Shown piece after piece: positions 25,460-34,253 of a DNA stretch of 64,000 bases. The stretch is taken from NCBI GenBank assembly GCA_021730635.1, contig JAJNNC010000003.1:434001-498000 (forward strand), read 5' to 3'. A program made the translations under genes and the position numbers. Each line of letters opens with the position of its first letter. The stretch's first letter is position 1. Below the pieces are notes generated by a model, which saw only the letters and a program-made list of their open reading frames with translations, made no database searches and was not told the origin of the DNA. Origin of the DNA: Catalimonadaceae bacterium JC749 (lineage in GTDB: Bacteria > Bacteroidota > Bacteroidia > Cytophagales > Cyclobacteriaceae).

Positions 25460-26188
25460 TTAGCCCAATCCGTTCTGCATGGCATAACGGATGAGCTCTG
25501 ATGTTTTGTTTACTTTCGTTTTTTTGAACAGGTTCTTCCGATGGGTGCCTGCTGTATGATGGCTGATTTTCAGTTGGTCAGCTATTCCTCTCATGGTATA
25601 TCCCTGGGCAATGAGCCGTAATATTTCTTTTTCTCTATTGGTCAGAAGGTCAGCCGGTCTATCATCCATTAACTTTGATGGATCCGATTTACAACAAGAC
25701 AAGCCATTCAGTATAGCTGCGTTGAGTACAAAAGAAACCTTTAGAAACTTTGGAGACGTGCTGTGGTCAAAACGGTTGACCAAAGTATAATTCCAACGGT
25801 ATTGCTGCGGGCTATCGCTATCTTCTACTCTGAATGTACAGGCTTCTACCTTGTCAGGAGTAGCTTGCAAACGAGTTATTGTATCATTAATATTTTTCAG
25901 GTCGTTGGGATGCACTTTGTGTGCAAGCAGAGGTTGTTCTGCTTTGCTTTCCGGAATCAATTCTATGTTAAAAATTTCTTTGGCTTTTTTATTGGCCCAC
26001 ATGATACGCGGCTTCTCCCCCTCTGTCAGATAGATAGCTACCGGCAGCTTTTCAATGACTTTGTGATAAAATAATAATAAAGCCTCGAGCTCTTCCACAT
26101 CTTCTTCTATGGAATGCTTTCCTTTTATCAACTTTCTGATACCGTTTTTTAAATTTTCTAAAATTTTAATTGGATGTTTTTTAATCAT
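25460..26188 (-). CDS. PAS-domain LuxR-family transcriptional regulator
   Basis: A 242-residue regulator. A PAS-like sensor fold covers about residues 45-165 (VIEKLPVAIYLTEGEKPRIM, then HPNDLKNINDTITRLQ and YRWNYTLVNRFDHST). The C-terminal LuxR helix-turn-helix is unmistakable (LTNREKEILRLIAQGYTMRG, then ISHHTAGTHRKNLFKKTKVN). It has no receiver domain. PAS-LuxR proteins of Bacteroidota usually act alone and sense small molecules. The gene stands by itself between the marR gene and a long AT-rich gap, in which inverted repeats could be its sites. Confidence 0.92.
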   Translation of the reverse strand: MIKKHPIKILENLKNGIRKLIKGKHSIEEDVEELEALLLFYHKVIEKLPVAIYLTEGEKPRIMWANKKAKEIFNIELIPESKAEQPLLAHKVHPNDLKNINDTITRLQATPDKVEACTFRVEDSDSPQQYRWNYTLVNRFDHSTSPKFLKVSFVLNAAILNGLSCCKSDPSKLMDDRPADLLTNREKEILRLIAQGYTMRGIADQLKISHHTAGTHRKNLFKKTKVNKTSELIRYAMQNGLG

Positions 26189-26571
26189 AAAGGGATTTTG
26201 CCATTGCTATTTAATATGTTAAAATCCATTAAGGAGTAAATTATATAATGATTTATGTTTAAAAAATCGTAGAATATATCTTAAACAACCAAAAAAATAA
26301 AATATTAATATCCTATCCTTCAGATAGCCCTAGCTTTAAAATGACAAAAATATTATCAATATTTGATAAAATATTGGTTGTTTTTATGATTCAAAATAAT
26401 AATTTTTTAATAAAAAGAAATACAATCCAAAACTTATTTACCGGTTAAAATCCATAATGAGCTTTATCCACTATAAAGCATGGGTATTTTACCTGAAACT
26501 TATGTTATTTAAGATCCTCAAGAAAAAAACTATCGTGCGCCAGTGCTCATGTCGCCTTTTTGTCTCATGAA
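26189..26571. other. AT-rich intergenic region upstream of the PAS-LuxR gene (383 bases)
   Basis: No gene. It contains an inverted pair of 10 bases, AAACAACCAA at 26283-26292 and TTGGTTGTTT at 26374-26383. Inside it lies TTATCA/TGATAA (26353-26358 and 26364-26369). These could be regulator sites for the divergent unit, but AT-rich DNA makes chance pairs common. Confidence 0.4.
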
Positions 26572-27021
26572 TCATAACAGGCGTTTAGTCATCAGGTAAC
26601 GCTCATGGTCTTTAAACTGTAATTTGCGATAGAGTTTTTTGCCCGCTTCGTTGTGCTTTTCCACCTCCAGATGGACAGCTTTTACACCCAGCATCTCCGC
26701 TTCCTGTAGTACAAATTGTAAGGTTTTTGTCCCAACTCCCTGCTGCCTGAAAGGTTCTTTCAGAAAAAATTCATCAATAAAAGCATCCTTGCCTTTGAAT
26801 TCAAAACTAAACCCGAAGGTCAAAGCAATATAGCCTGCGACATGTTGGTCGATCTCGACAATCCATAATCTGCCGAGGGCAGGATTTCCGATAAAATGTA
26901 TAATATTTTCTCTGGTGATAGCTGCCTCAAACAGATAGTGATCTATCTGATAAAAGGCTTCCATCATTTGCAGCACTTCTTCCGTATCCTGAAGAGTAGC
27001 CAATCTATACTGTATTTCCAT
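26572..27021 (-). CDS. GNAT-family N-acetyltransferase
   Basis: A 149-residue acetyltransferase. The acetyl-CoA-binding motif A appears as IDEFFLKEPFRQQGVGTKTL (Q/RxxGxG/A type: RQQGVGTKTL). The strands IVEIDQHVAGYIALTFGF and VHLEVEKHNEAGKKLYRKLQF follow the GNAT order, with the Tyr in the last motif. The substrate is unknown; proteins of this size acetylate small amines or peptide N-termini. It is transcribed with nothing else: about 200 empty bases separate it from glutamine synthetase. Confidence 0.9.
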   Translation of the reverse strand: MEIQYRLATLQDTEEVLQMMEAFYQIDHYLFEAAITRENIIHFIGNPALGRLWIVEIDQHVAGYIALTFGFSFEFKGKDAFIDEFFLKEPFRQQGVGTKTLQFVLQEAEMLGVKAVHLEVEKHNEAGKKLYRKLQFKDHERYLMTKRLL

Positions 27022-27175
27022 TTCTCATTTTTATACGAAGTTTATACAACAGAGATGTGCTATTTTCTCTGGGATGTGGTGCACAAAAAAAATCAGGGCA
27101 ACCTCACCGGGATGGTGTACCATTATGTATCTCTGTTTGGCAATAGGAAGCAGCTATTCAATGCAGAAGCGGGAG

Positions 27176-27202
27176 CAAAAAAAAAGAGCCCTCGCAGGCT
27201 CT
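27176..27202 (-). terminator. Terminator of the glutamine synthetase gene
   Basis: Stem AGAGCC/GGCTCT (27185-27190, 27197-27202) with a 6-base loop; a run of As on the plus strand to its left becomes a T tail on the minus strand. It lies 26 bases after the stop codon. Confidence 0.85.
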
Positions 27203-27227
27203 CTTTCATGTCAATTTTCACACTTAT

Positions 27228-28247
27228 TTACGCACTGATCAACTGTGCCGTTTTTACAGTTTTAATAATCCGGGCAGCTACTCTGTAAGGATCTGCATTA
27301 GACGCCGGACGACGATCTTCCAGATACCCTTTCCAGCCATTTTCTGTGACAGCAATAGGAATCCGGATGGAAGAACCCCGGTCACTGATGCCATAGGAGA
27401 ATTTATCAATAGACTGGGTTTCATGTAAACCTGTCAGACGGTGATGGTTGTCAGATCCATACACTTCAATATGTTCTTTATGCACCGGACGGAAAGATTC
27501 GCAAATATTCTTAAACAACTCTTCGCCACCGGCTTCGCGCATTTCTTTGTTAGAGAAGTTTGTATGCATTCCTGACCCGTTCCAGTCTCCTTTCACAGGT
27601 TTAGGCGCAAATTCTACTTTGATGGCATGTTCTTCAGCCACACGATGCAACAGGTAGCGGGCAATCCAGAGGTCATCTGAAGCTTTTTTGGCACCTTTGC
27701 CAAAACATTGAAACTCCCACTGACCTAAAAGTACTTCTGCATTAATACCGGTGATATGAAGTCCTGCTTCCAGGCAAAGATCTAAATGTTCTTCCACGAT
27801 CTGCCGACCCGTAATATTACCATGTCCTACAGAACAATAATACATTCCCTGAGGAGGGGGGAAACCGTTGGCAGGGAATCCTAGAGGACGGCCATCAACG
27901 ACAAAGGTATATTCTTGCTCGAATCCGAACCAATAATCTTCATCATCCTCAGCAATAGAAGCACGGTAATTAGAGGAATGCGCTGTGCCATCGGGATAAA
28001 GTACTTCGCACATCACCATGTAGGCATTTTTTCTACCGGCATCAGGATACACCCCTACTGGCTTTAATAAGCAGTCGGAGGAATGTCCTTCAGCCTGCTG
28101 GGTAGAACTCCCATCAAACGACCACATAGGAATTTCATCTAATGTAGCTCCAAACGCTTCTACATCCAGGATTTTAGTTTTGCTTCTCAAATTTGGTTCA
28201 GGCTGATAACCATCCAGCCAGATGTACTCAAGTTTAACTTTTGCCAT
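27228..28247 (-). CDS. Glutamine synthetase, type II (GSII)
   Basis: A 339-residue enzyme making glutamine from glutamate, ammonia and ATP. The length and motifs are those of the eukaryote-like GSII, not the 470-residue GSI: EYIWLDGYQP, IPMWSFDGSSTQQAEGHSSD, DEDYWFGFEQEYTF, GSDNHHRLTGLHETQSI and DRGSSIRIPIAVTE. GSII is short, octameric/decameric in eukaryotes, and not regulated by adenylylation. It may complement ammonium import through the Amt/P-II unit at 11.8-13.4 kb, but it is 14 kb away. A palindrome GAGAATTCTC (28313-28322) lies about 65 bases upstream. A strong terminator follows. Confidence 0.96.
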   Translation of the reverse strand: MAKVKLEYIWLDGYQPEPNLRSKTKILDVEAFGATLDEIPMWSFDGSSTQQAEGHSSDCLLKPVGVYPDAGRKNAYMVMCEVLYPDGTAHSSNYRASIAEDDEDYWFGFEQEYTFVVDGRPLGFPANGFPPPQGMYYCSVGHGNITGRQIVEEHLDLCLEAGLHITGINAEVLLGQWEFQCFGKGAKKASDDLWIARYLLHRVAEEHAIKVEFAPKPVKGDWNGSGMHTNFSNKEMREAGGEELFKNICESFRPVHKEHIEVYGSDNHHRLTGLHETQSIDKFSYGISDRGSSIRIPIAVTENGWKGYLEDRRPASNADPYRVAARIIKTVKTAQLISA

Positions 28248-28454
28248 TTGTTTTTAGAGTTAACAATAATGAATTAGATATTGAATAAAATTTTTAATCT
28301 CTTAATGAACATGAGAATTCTCTATAATTTTCATATAAAAATAACATGAAGGGAAAGAGAGCAAACACCAACCCCTCAAAATGCGTATATTGTGATAGCA
28401 AAAGTTTATTAAATCATATTTAGCTAGGTACCAACTAACTAAACAGTACGCATT

Positions 28455-28757
28455 ATGAAAAGAACCATCTTTACAGTGTTTGCTCTATGCTTTTTCGTGA
28501 CGGCGAGTATGGCAGATCCGCCAGCCCGCAACCACAAGCTTCAGCGCCATTTAAAGTCCGGAAAATCAGAAAAACCTAATCTCATACCGATGAAAGAGGT
28601 TAAGCATGTGTCCGACATTACCTTACCCGAAATTTCATTCCGTAAGAACAAAGCTTACCTTTCACGTAAGACCCGGCGCCCTATTCATATCATTAAGAAT
28701 TCAAAGAACGAGTATCACTACAGAGCCAGAAACCATAAGTTTAAATATTCTCAGTAG
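28455..28757 (+). CDS. Small secreted basic protein, unknown
   Basis: A 100-residue protein with a clear signal peptide (MKRTIFTVFALCFFVTASMA). The mature part (about 80 residues) is rich in Lys, Arg and His (NHKLQRHLKSGKSEKP, KTRRPIHIIKNSKNEYHYRA). No family recognised. It could bind polyanions such as nucleic acid or surface polysaccharide, though that is a guess. Its stop is followed by a hairpin shared with the convergent outer-membrane gene. Confidence 0.65.
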   Translation: MKRTIFTVFALCFFVTASMADPPARNHKLQRHLKSGKSEKPNLIPMKEVKHVSDITLPEISFRKNKAYLSRKTRRPIHIIKNSKNEYHYRARNHKFKYSQ

Positions 28758-28767
28758 TGATGATACT

Positions 28768-28809
28768 GAAAGCATGGGAATGAAATTTGTTCGCTCTCAT
28801 GCTTTCTTC
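28768..28809. terminator. Bidirectional hairpin between convergent genes
   Basis: GAAAGCATG (28768-28776) pairs perfectly with CATGCTTTC (28798-28806), extended by GGA/TCT with a wobble. Sequence after it is TTCC on the plus strand. It probably ends both the small secreted gene and the barrel gene. Confidence 0.6.
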
Positions 28810-28811
28810 CA

Positions 28812-29870
28812 TTAAAAAGCGTACACAACTGCCATTAATACCTGCGTAGCAGACTTTGTCAGATTTTCATCACTATCCAGGAAATTGTCGCTACCGCTGG
28901 AATCTAATCTTATTTCAGGGATGAAAGTAAGCGGACCCGACTTCACATTGCCCGAAATGGTAAAGGCAGTATAAGAACTTCCCTCATATACGGTCACATC
29001 GCTGACAACCACATCTTTCTCGTCAAAGTATTCTGCTCTAAATCCCAAAGAAAAACTTTCGCTGAAAGCATATTGCGGATACAAGGCCACACCAGAAAAT
29101 CCAAACAGACCGGATTCTGCGGCGATGTCGTCATTAAGAGATCTGTCAGCAGCATTTAATCCCAGGTAAAATTCATCGGTCACCTGGAAACCTGTAGTCA
29201 GATCTATCTCTGTTCCTGAAGGACTGCCTGTGATAAAGTTCAGGTAGGCATCCCACCCTTCCATCGGAGAAAAATAGATTTGGGCACCAAAATCGGAAAC
29301 ACCATTATCGTCCAGGTACACATTCCAGTCATTAAACAAACCTACCATCACGGCAAAACGGTCTGATATCGCATAGTCGAGTTTGATACCGGCATTCTGG
29401 AAAGGTCCGTTGGTAAACATATAAGAGGTAGAATAATTGAAATTTCCTGTTGGAGAAATCACTTCATATCCTACGAAAGTACCCATATAACCTGCCGTCA
29501 AAGAAATCTGCTCTGTAAAAGCATAAGAGGCATACAAGTTTTGAATATGGAATGAATTATTATCAGCGCCTGCATTCGGAATGGACAAGGACTGACCACG
29601 GGGACCGAAGGATACTTCTCCTACAAAGCTTGCTTTGCCAATTTCTTTTGATAATGCCACATCTATCATACCTATAGAAACAGAATTTTGCTCATTGGCA
29701 AAGCTTGTCCCGATGTTTTCCTTGCCTGAAAGATCATACTTATAGTACAGATCCACAGAACCGGAAATTTCCAGTGGACTTTCTCCTGTTTCTTCCTCTT
29801 CCTGAGCATAAAGGTTGGTAGCAAAGATTAAAACAAAGATCATAGTTGGTAATAGCGTAAACTTTTTCAT
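28812..29870 (-). CDS. Outer-membrane beta-barrel protein (porin-like)
   Basis: About 352 residues from the inner ATG at 29870 (MKKFTLLPTMIFVLIFATNL signal peptide). The mature protein starts QEEEETGESPLEISGSVDLY and is made of alternating strands ending in Tyr/Phe (YYKYDLSG, SFVGEVSFGPRG, LYASYAFTEQISLTAGYMG), ending VYAF. The C-terminal aromatic residue is the usual barrel-assembly signal. It fits the Bacteroidota porin (beta-barrel-2) group that forms nutrient channels. Such barrels often lie near nitrogen genes; glutamine synthetase is the neighbour after the small secreted gene. It is preceded by a long AT-rich gap. Confidence 0.85.
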   Translation of the reverse strand: MKKFTLLPTMIFVLIFATNLYAQEEEETGESPLEISGSVDLYYKYDLSGKENIGTSFANEQNSVSIGMIDVALSKEIGKASFVGEVSFGPRGQSLSIPNAGADNNSFHIQNLYASYAFTEQISLTAGYMGTFVGYEVISPTGNFNYSTSYMFTNGPFQNAGIKLDYAISDRFAVMVGLFNDWNVYLDDNGVSDFGAQIYFSPMEGWDAYLNFITGSPSGTEIDLTTGFQVTDEFYLGLNAADRSLNDDIAAESGLFGFSGVALYPQYAFSESFSLGFRAEYFDEKDVVVSDVTVYEGSSYTAFTISGNVKSGPLTFIPEIRLDSSGSDNFLDSDENLTKSATQVLMAVVYAF

Positions 29871-30503
29871 TGAGAGTAACACATTTTAGTTGAAACAATA
29901 AATCGTGATTATGAAACTATGTATATCGGTTAAGAGAAATTCTTCAGGCTGCTGATAAGCACAACACACTGCCTAATCCATCATGATGACATTATACACG
30001 GGCATTTTTTCGCTATAACCTCTGCTATACCGGAGGAAGTTTAGGGAATAATGCAGATTCAACATAAGGGACACATATAATTTGAATAAATTAATTACTT
30101 ATAACATAGATTAAGCAATTTTATACTATTTGCAGAATTAAATTTGCAGTATGAAATAAATTGACAAATCTTAATAAAGCAATTAATTGCGTGATTTTTT
30201 TAATTAAGAAATATGCAAAAAGGGTCATTTTTATCAGAAAAATAGGTAAAAATATCGCTAATTTTTGTAAAAATGATAATATTGCTCTCGTAAAATTGGG
30301 ATAGATGAAAAATAGGAGTGAAATTGATGTGGAAAAATAGAAGGTTTATATTTTTTTGGTAGATGATCTATATTTCGGAGGCAAATAAATTTTGTTATAT
30401 ATTATGTTAGCAATATAATATTACTATAAGATGCACATATAACGTTAGTTGCTTCTTCTTTTTGCAATTTTAGCAGAATCCCTGAGTGTTATTCATGTAA
30501 GCT
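29871..30503. other. Long AT-rich intergenic region upstream of the barrel gene
   Basis: About 630 bases with no credible gene. Runs of A and T dominate, and a TATATT...AATATA type inverted repeat lies near 30400-30425. It should contain the promoter of the barrel gene. At its end begins the decayed GNAT-like sequence described below. I see no RNA gene. Confidence 0.45.
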
Positions 30504-30739
30504 TTCAGCGCAAATAGAAACACCAGATATTCTTTTATAAAATACACAGCGGATACGGATGAAATCGACAAACTTTTCAGGATGACTTGAGAGGGATTTC
30601 ACATGACAATGCCTATCATGGAGACACCCAAGCTGACTATTGTTACATAAGAGGACAGGAACAAAGCCACTATCCATTCACTTTGACCTTTATGGCTACG
30701 AAAGCCGGAGAAATACAGGGAAGCCTTATCCTGCTTTAA
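30504..30739 (+). pseudogene. Probable decayed YhbS-like GNAT fragment
   Basis: Two plus-strand frames read as adjacent parts of one protein. The first gives TRYSFIKYTADTDEIDKLF and stops; the second continues DDLRGISHDNAYHGDTQADY and then FTLTFMATKAGEIQGSLILL before a stop at 30737-30739. The order of helix, His/Asn-rich loop and strand with KAGEIQGS resembles the first half of YhbS-type acetyltransferases (typically ...VAxxxGxIVGxxxL). The acetyl-CoA site is missing. It is read as a frameshifted and truncated remnant. The likeness is by eye and may be chance. Confidence 0.35.
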
Positions 30740-31716
30740 CTTTTCAAAATCCCCGCTTCAGACATATAATTTTTGATGGCCAGTAAATCTTTTCGCATCA
30801 CCTCTACGGTCTTTCTTCGCTTCTCCCTTTCACTCAGGCTCGAATCGTTTTCTGGCATTTCATATTCAAAATGGACAGAGACAGGCACTGACAGATTCAA
30901 TGATTTAAGCCGGGCAAAATAGGCAGGGAAGTCAACCATACCTTCTCCAATGGGAGTATTGATCACCTGCCACGCACCGTTTACGTTTCCCCATTTGAAA
31001 TCCTTGATCACAATGGTATTGATATAGGGCTGCAGGATATTGAGTCCTAAAGGCCATGAAAACCCTCCCTCTACAGTAGCATGCCGGATATCGTACTGGC
31101 ACCCCAGATATGGGTTTTTAACGTCTTGCAAAAGCCAGCCCAGATCCCAGACCGGCGCGCCTACATAATGGCTTCCTGAGTGATTCTGATAGGAGCCGTA
31201 TATATTTAACTTCTGGTTCAACGCAGCCAGTGCGCTCAACCGCTGCTTGTGTTGTTCCATGGCTTTCAGAATATCCATATTCTCAGGATAGCTTAGCCAG
31301 TCTGTACGATAGTACCGGATGCCCAAACCACTGGCAGTCTGTAACACTTTTTGATTGATCGTGTCGGTTGCATCCATCACAGCTGTTGTCATCGTCAGGG
31401 CTTGCAGACCGCTATTTTTAACGGCCTCAACAGCTTTGGGCAGATACTTTTCTACATTCTCAGGCAAAACATGTCCTCCAGGCCTTACCGTCAGGTCTAC
31501 CCCGTCGAAACCTACTTCTGCCGCCGTTTCCGCCATTGCTTCATAATCTAAAAACTGTAGGTGCTTAGAGAACACATGAAAACTAAATGTCTCATCAGTC
31601 AGCCGGTAAGGCTTCACCGGTTGCCAGGGCGTCAGTGGGAGAGACATACTACCGGCAGCCATCAGGCCAAGAAAGTTACGGCGCGTAAAGCCTTTGGAGT
31701 CAGAAGGAGTTTCCAT
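30736..31716 (-). CDS. Exported sugar phosphate isomerase/epimerase-like TIM barrel
   Basis: About 326 residues from METPSDSKGFTRRNF (31716); a start at 31737 would add seven. The twin-arginine-like signal TRRNFLGLMAAGS suggests Tat export. The TIM-barrel family (AP endonuclease 2-like) is shown by the strand motifs VGFDGVDLTVRPGGHV, GIRYYRTDW, NIYGSYQNHSGSHYVG, YLGCQYDIRHATVEGG and IVIKDFKWG, with a metal-type His/Asp pattern. The substrate, probably a sugar, is unknown. A GH92 mannosidase gene lies on the same strand 160 bases upstream, so both may act on glycan breakdown. Confidence 0.85.
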   Translation of the reverse strand: METPSDSKGFTRRNFLGLMAAGSMSLPLTPWQPVKPYRLTDETFSFHVFSKHLQFLDYEAMAETAAEVGFDGVDLTVRPGGHVLPENVEKYLPKAVEAVKNSGLQALTMTTAVMDATDTINQKVLQTASGLGIRYYRTDWLSYPENMDILKAMEQHKQRLSALAALNQKLNIYGSYQNHSGSHYVGAPVWDLGWLLQDVKNPYLGCQYDIRHATVEGGFSWPLGLNILQPYINTIVIKDFKWGNVNGAWQVINTPIGEGMVDFPAYFARLKSLNLSVPVSVHFEYEMPENDSSLSEREKRRKTVEVMRKDLLAIKNYMSEAGILKS

Positions 31717-31876
31717 ACCAAACAGATAGTTGATCAATTACTTGATCAAAATAACGGATCACAACTACTTTTCAAATAAAACAGGAGATAATCCCCAATC
31801 CTCAACCTTGCGAGTCTAGATTTGCTTGAAAAACGCCCAGGAGTTTTCTATCCTGAGCTGGCCTCTTAATGCCAGA

Positions 31877-34156
31877 TTAATTTTGAGAGAGAGAATAGGG
31901 GGCGGCATCTGCTCCTGTGCCCCAGGACTTGTTGGGCTCTTTTCCCATGTCAAAAGTAAAGGTTCCTCCTTTCAGTATTTCTTCATGGCTGATCCAGGTA
32001 CGGGTATGCTCCTTTCCACCCAGCCGGGCCGATTGGATATAAGGATGATCCAACCTGTTACCTTTTGCTTCAATGGTAAATGTACGGCCATTGGGTAACT
32101 GTAAATCAACCTTATCAAATAAAGGACTTCCTATTACATATTGTCCGGTGCCCGGGCAAACCGGATAAAATCCAAGCGCACTGAAGACAAACCAGGCAGA
32201 GGTTTGCCCGTTATCTTCGTCACCACATAGACCATCCGGACCAGGACCGTATAATTTGTTCATCGTCCGGCGAAGCCAGTGTTGGGCTTTCCAGGGAGCC
32301 CCTGCATAGTTGTAAAGGTAGATCATATGTTGTATGGGTTGATTTCCGTGTGCATATTGCCCCATATACCCCAATACCATCTCTGTCATTTCATGTATTA
32401 CCTGCCCATAGGTCCCTACCTCAAATTCGGCGGGAGTAGCAAAGACAGCATCCAGCTTTTCCACAAACGCTTCCTGTCCCCCTATCAGATCGATCAGACC
32501 CTGCGGATCATGGAACACAGACCAGGTATAATGCCAGGAACTGCCTTCGGTGAACGGTCCTCCCCATTCTTTCGGACTGAAAGAGGGAAGCCAGCTTCCA
32601 TCCGCCCGCCGGCCCCGCATGAACTTGGTTTGCGGATCAAAGACATTGCGGTAATTCATAGCCCGCTGACGATACAGGGCTACGTCTTCCTTTTTGCCCA
32701 AGGCTTTGGCCATTTGCATGATACAGAAATCATCATAGGCATATTCCAGGGTTTTGGCAGTAGACTCATGATATTCGGGATAGGGCACATAGCCCAACTG
32801 GTTGTATTCCTGAAAACCATCGCGCCCCAGTTGTGCCATGGGTGCGGGTTGAGTAGCATCTTTGAGCATGCCCTCATAGGCTGTTTCCACATCAAAATCC
32901 CGGATACCTTTGGTATACGCATCCGCAATCAGGGAAGCGCTATGTGCTCCAATCATCGACTGGCGGTAACCGGGACTGATCCAGGATGGCAGCCACCCTC
33001 CTTCCCGGTAGGTGTTGACCAGGCTTTGCATGATCTGCCGGGAGCGTTCCGGAAACATCAGGGTGAAAAAAGGATGTACCGCCCGGAAAGTATCCCAAAA
33101 TCCATTATCTGTATAAAGATACCCTTCATGCACTTTCCCATCGAAAGGACTATAATGCATAATTTGACGCTGTGCATCGTACTCATAAAACATGCGGGGA
33201 AAAAGCAAGGTCCGATACAGCGCCGTATAAAAGATGGTTTTCTGCTCTTCATTGCTCCCTGTTACTTTTATCTTATTCAGTTCCTGGTTCCATCGGGCGG
33301 CTCCTTGGGTCTTCACCTGCTCGAAGTCAGCCTTGCCTATTTCTTGCTGCAGATTCCTTTCTGCCTGCTCCAGGCTGATAAATGAGGAAGCGATGCGGAC
33401 CAATACCGGACGGTTCTCCTCCGATTCAAATTGCACATACCCCATTGTGTGCTCTCCTGTTTGTTCCGGGTTCCCTCCTGTCAGCGTTCCATCCCGCCAG
33501 GTACCATACGCCTGAAAAGGCTGATCAAAGACCGCCACGAAGTAAGAAGCAAAGTTGTCGGGTACGCCCCCTCGATTAAATTTACTATATCCTACAATTT
33601 TATTTTCTTCAGGAATAATTTTAACCTGTGAGCCTCCCTCAAAAGCATCCAGAATAAGAAAGGCGCTGTCGGTCTGCGGATAAGTGATCCGGAACATAGC
33701 GGCCCGCTCTGTCGGCGTCACTTCCACCCTGACATCATAATCCTGCAAATGCACCTGGTAGTAATGAGGCTGCGCTGTCTCTTCCTGATGAGAGAATCGG
33801 GATGCTCTTTGTGACTCTTCCAGGTGCAGTTCGCCCACTACTGGCATCAGAGAAAAGCAGCCATAATCGTTAATCCAGGGGCTGGGCTGATGCGTTTGTT
33901 TGATCCCTCTCAGCTGATCTGCCTGATAGGTATACATCCAACCGCTGCCCATCTCACCGGTTTGGGGTGACCAGAAATTCATCCCCCAGGGTAAAGCGAT
34001 AGCAGGATAGGTATTGCCATGCGAAACTTCAAAACTGGATTCAGTACCTACCAGTGGGTTGACATACTGTACTAAATCAACTTCTCCGCCGGAATTTTGG
34101 GCATATACATAGAAAGAGGATAGAAAAAGGAATAGGCAGCACGTAGTATATTTCAT
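31877..34156 (-). CDS. GH92-family alpha-mannosidase
   Basis: About 759 residues from the ATG at 34156 (signal peptide MKYTTCCLFLFLSSFYVYAQ); an in-frame start at 34213 is less likely. GH92 enzymes cleave alpha-1,2-, 1,3- or 1,4-linked mannose using calcium. Typical motifs: VNPLVGTESSFEVSHGNTYP near the mature start, PWGMNFWSPQTG, YTDNGFWDTFRAVHP, and the catalytic acidic region GLCGDEDNGQTSAWFVFSAL with GFYPVCPGTGQYVIGSPLF. It acts in the periplasm or on the surface, where mannan or N-glycans are broken down. It is divergent from an S9 peptidase; the 97-base gap holds two palindromes. Confidence 0.96.
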   Translation of the reverse strand: MKYTTCCLFLFLSSFYVYAQNSGGEVDLVQYVNPLVGTESSFEVSHGNTYPAIALPWGMNFWSPQTGEMGSGWMYTYQADQLRGIKQTHQPSPWINDYGCFSLMPVVGELHLEESQRASRFSHQEETAQPHYYQVHLQDYDVRVEVTPTERAAMFRITYPQTDSAFLILDAFEGGSQVKIIPEENKIVGYSKFNRGGVPDNFASYFVAVFDQPFQAYGTWRDGTLTGGNPEQTGEHTMGYVQFESEENRPVLVRIASSFISLEQAERNLQQEIGKADFEQVKTQGAARWNQELNKIKVTGSNEEQKTIFYTALYRTLLFPRMFYEYDAQRQIMHYSPFDGKVHEGYLYTDNGFWDTFRAVHPFFTLMFPERSRQIMQSLVNTYREGGWLPSWISPGYRQSMIGAHSASLIADAYTKGIRDFDVETAYEGMLKDATQPAPMAQLGRDGFQEYNQLGYVPYPEYHESTAKTLEYAYDDFCIMQMAKALGKKEDVALYRQRAMNYRNVFDPQTKFMRGRRADGSWLPSFSPKEWGGPFTEGSSWHYTWSVFHDPQGLIDLIGGQEAFVEKLDAVFATPAEFEVGTYGQVIHEMTEMVLGYMGQYAHGNQPIQHMIYLYNYAGAPWKAQHWLRRTMNKLYGPGPDGLCGDEDNGQTSAWFVFSALGFYPVCPGTGQYVIGSPLFDKVDLQLPNGRTFTIEAKGNRLDHPYIQSARLGGKEHTRTWISHEEILKGGTFTFDMGKEPNKSWGTGADAAPYSLSQN

Positions 34157-34198
34157 CAGGGTGTGATTAGTGTTTGAAAGCAAAAATGTGAAGTTACT

Positions 34199-34230
34199 TT
34201 TATGCACCTGCATAAACAGCTATATTAGCT
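34199..34230. promoter_or_regulatory. Two palindromes in the GH92/S9 divergent promoter
   Basis: TTTATGCACCTGCATAAA (34199-34216) is an inverted repeat with perfect 8-base arms around CC. Directly after it, AGCTATATTAGCT (34218-34230) has perfect 5-base arms around TAT. They sit between the two divergent start codons, 34156 and 34254, and are good candidates for operators of a shared regulator. Confidence 0.55.
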
Positions 34231-34253
34231 AAAATAAATACCTCTGCTAATCT

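Noticed and set aside
28313-28322. Palindrome GAGAATTCTC upstream of glutamine synthetase
   Set aside because: Single 10-base palindrome in AT-rich DNA; not repeated elsewhere near nitrogen genes, so not called as an operator.
30489-30677. 62-codon minus-strand open frame in the gap before the TIM-barrel gene
   Set aside because: It lies opposite the GNAT-like remnant and has no features of its own.
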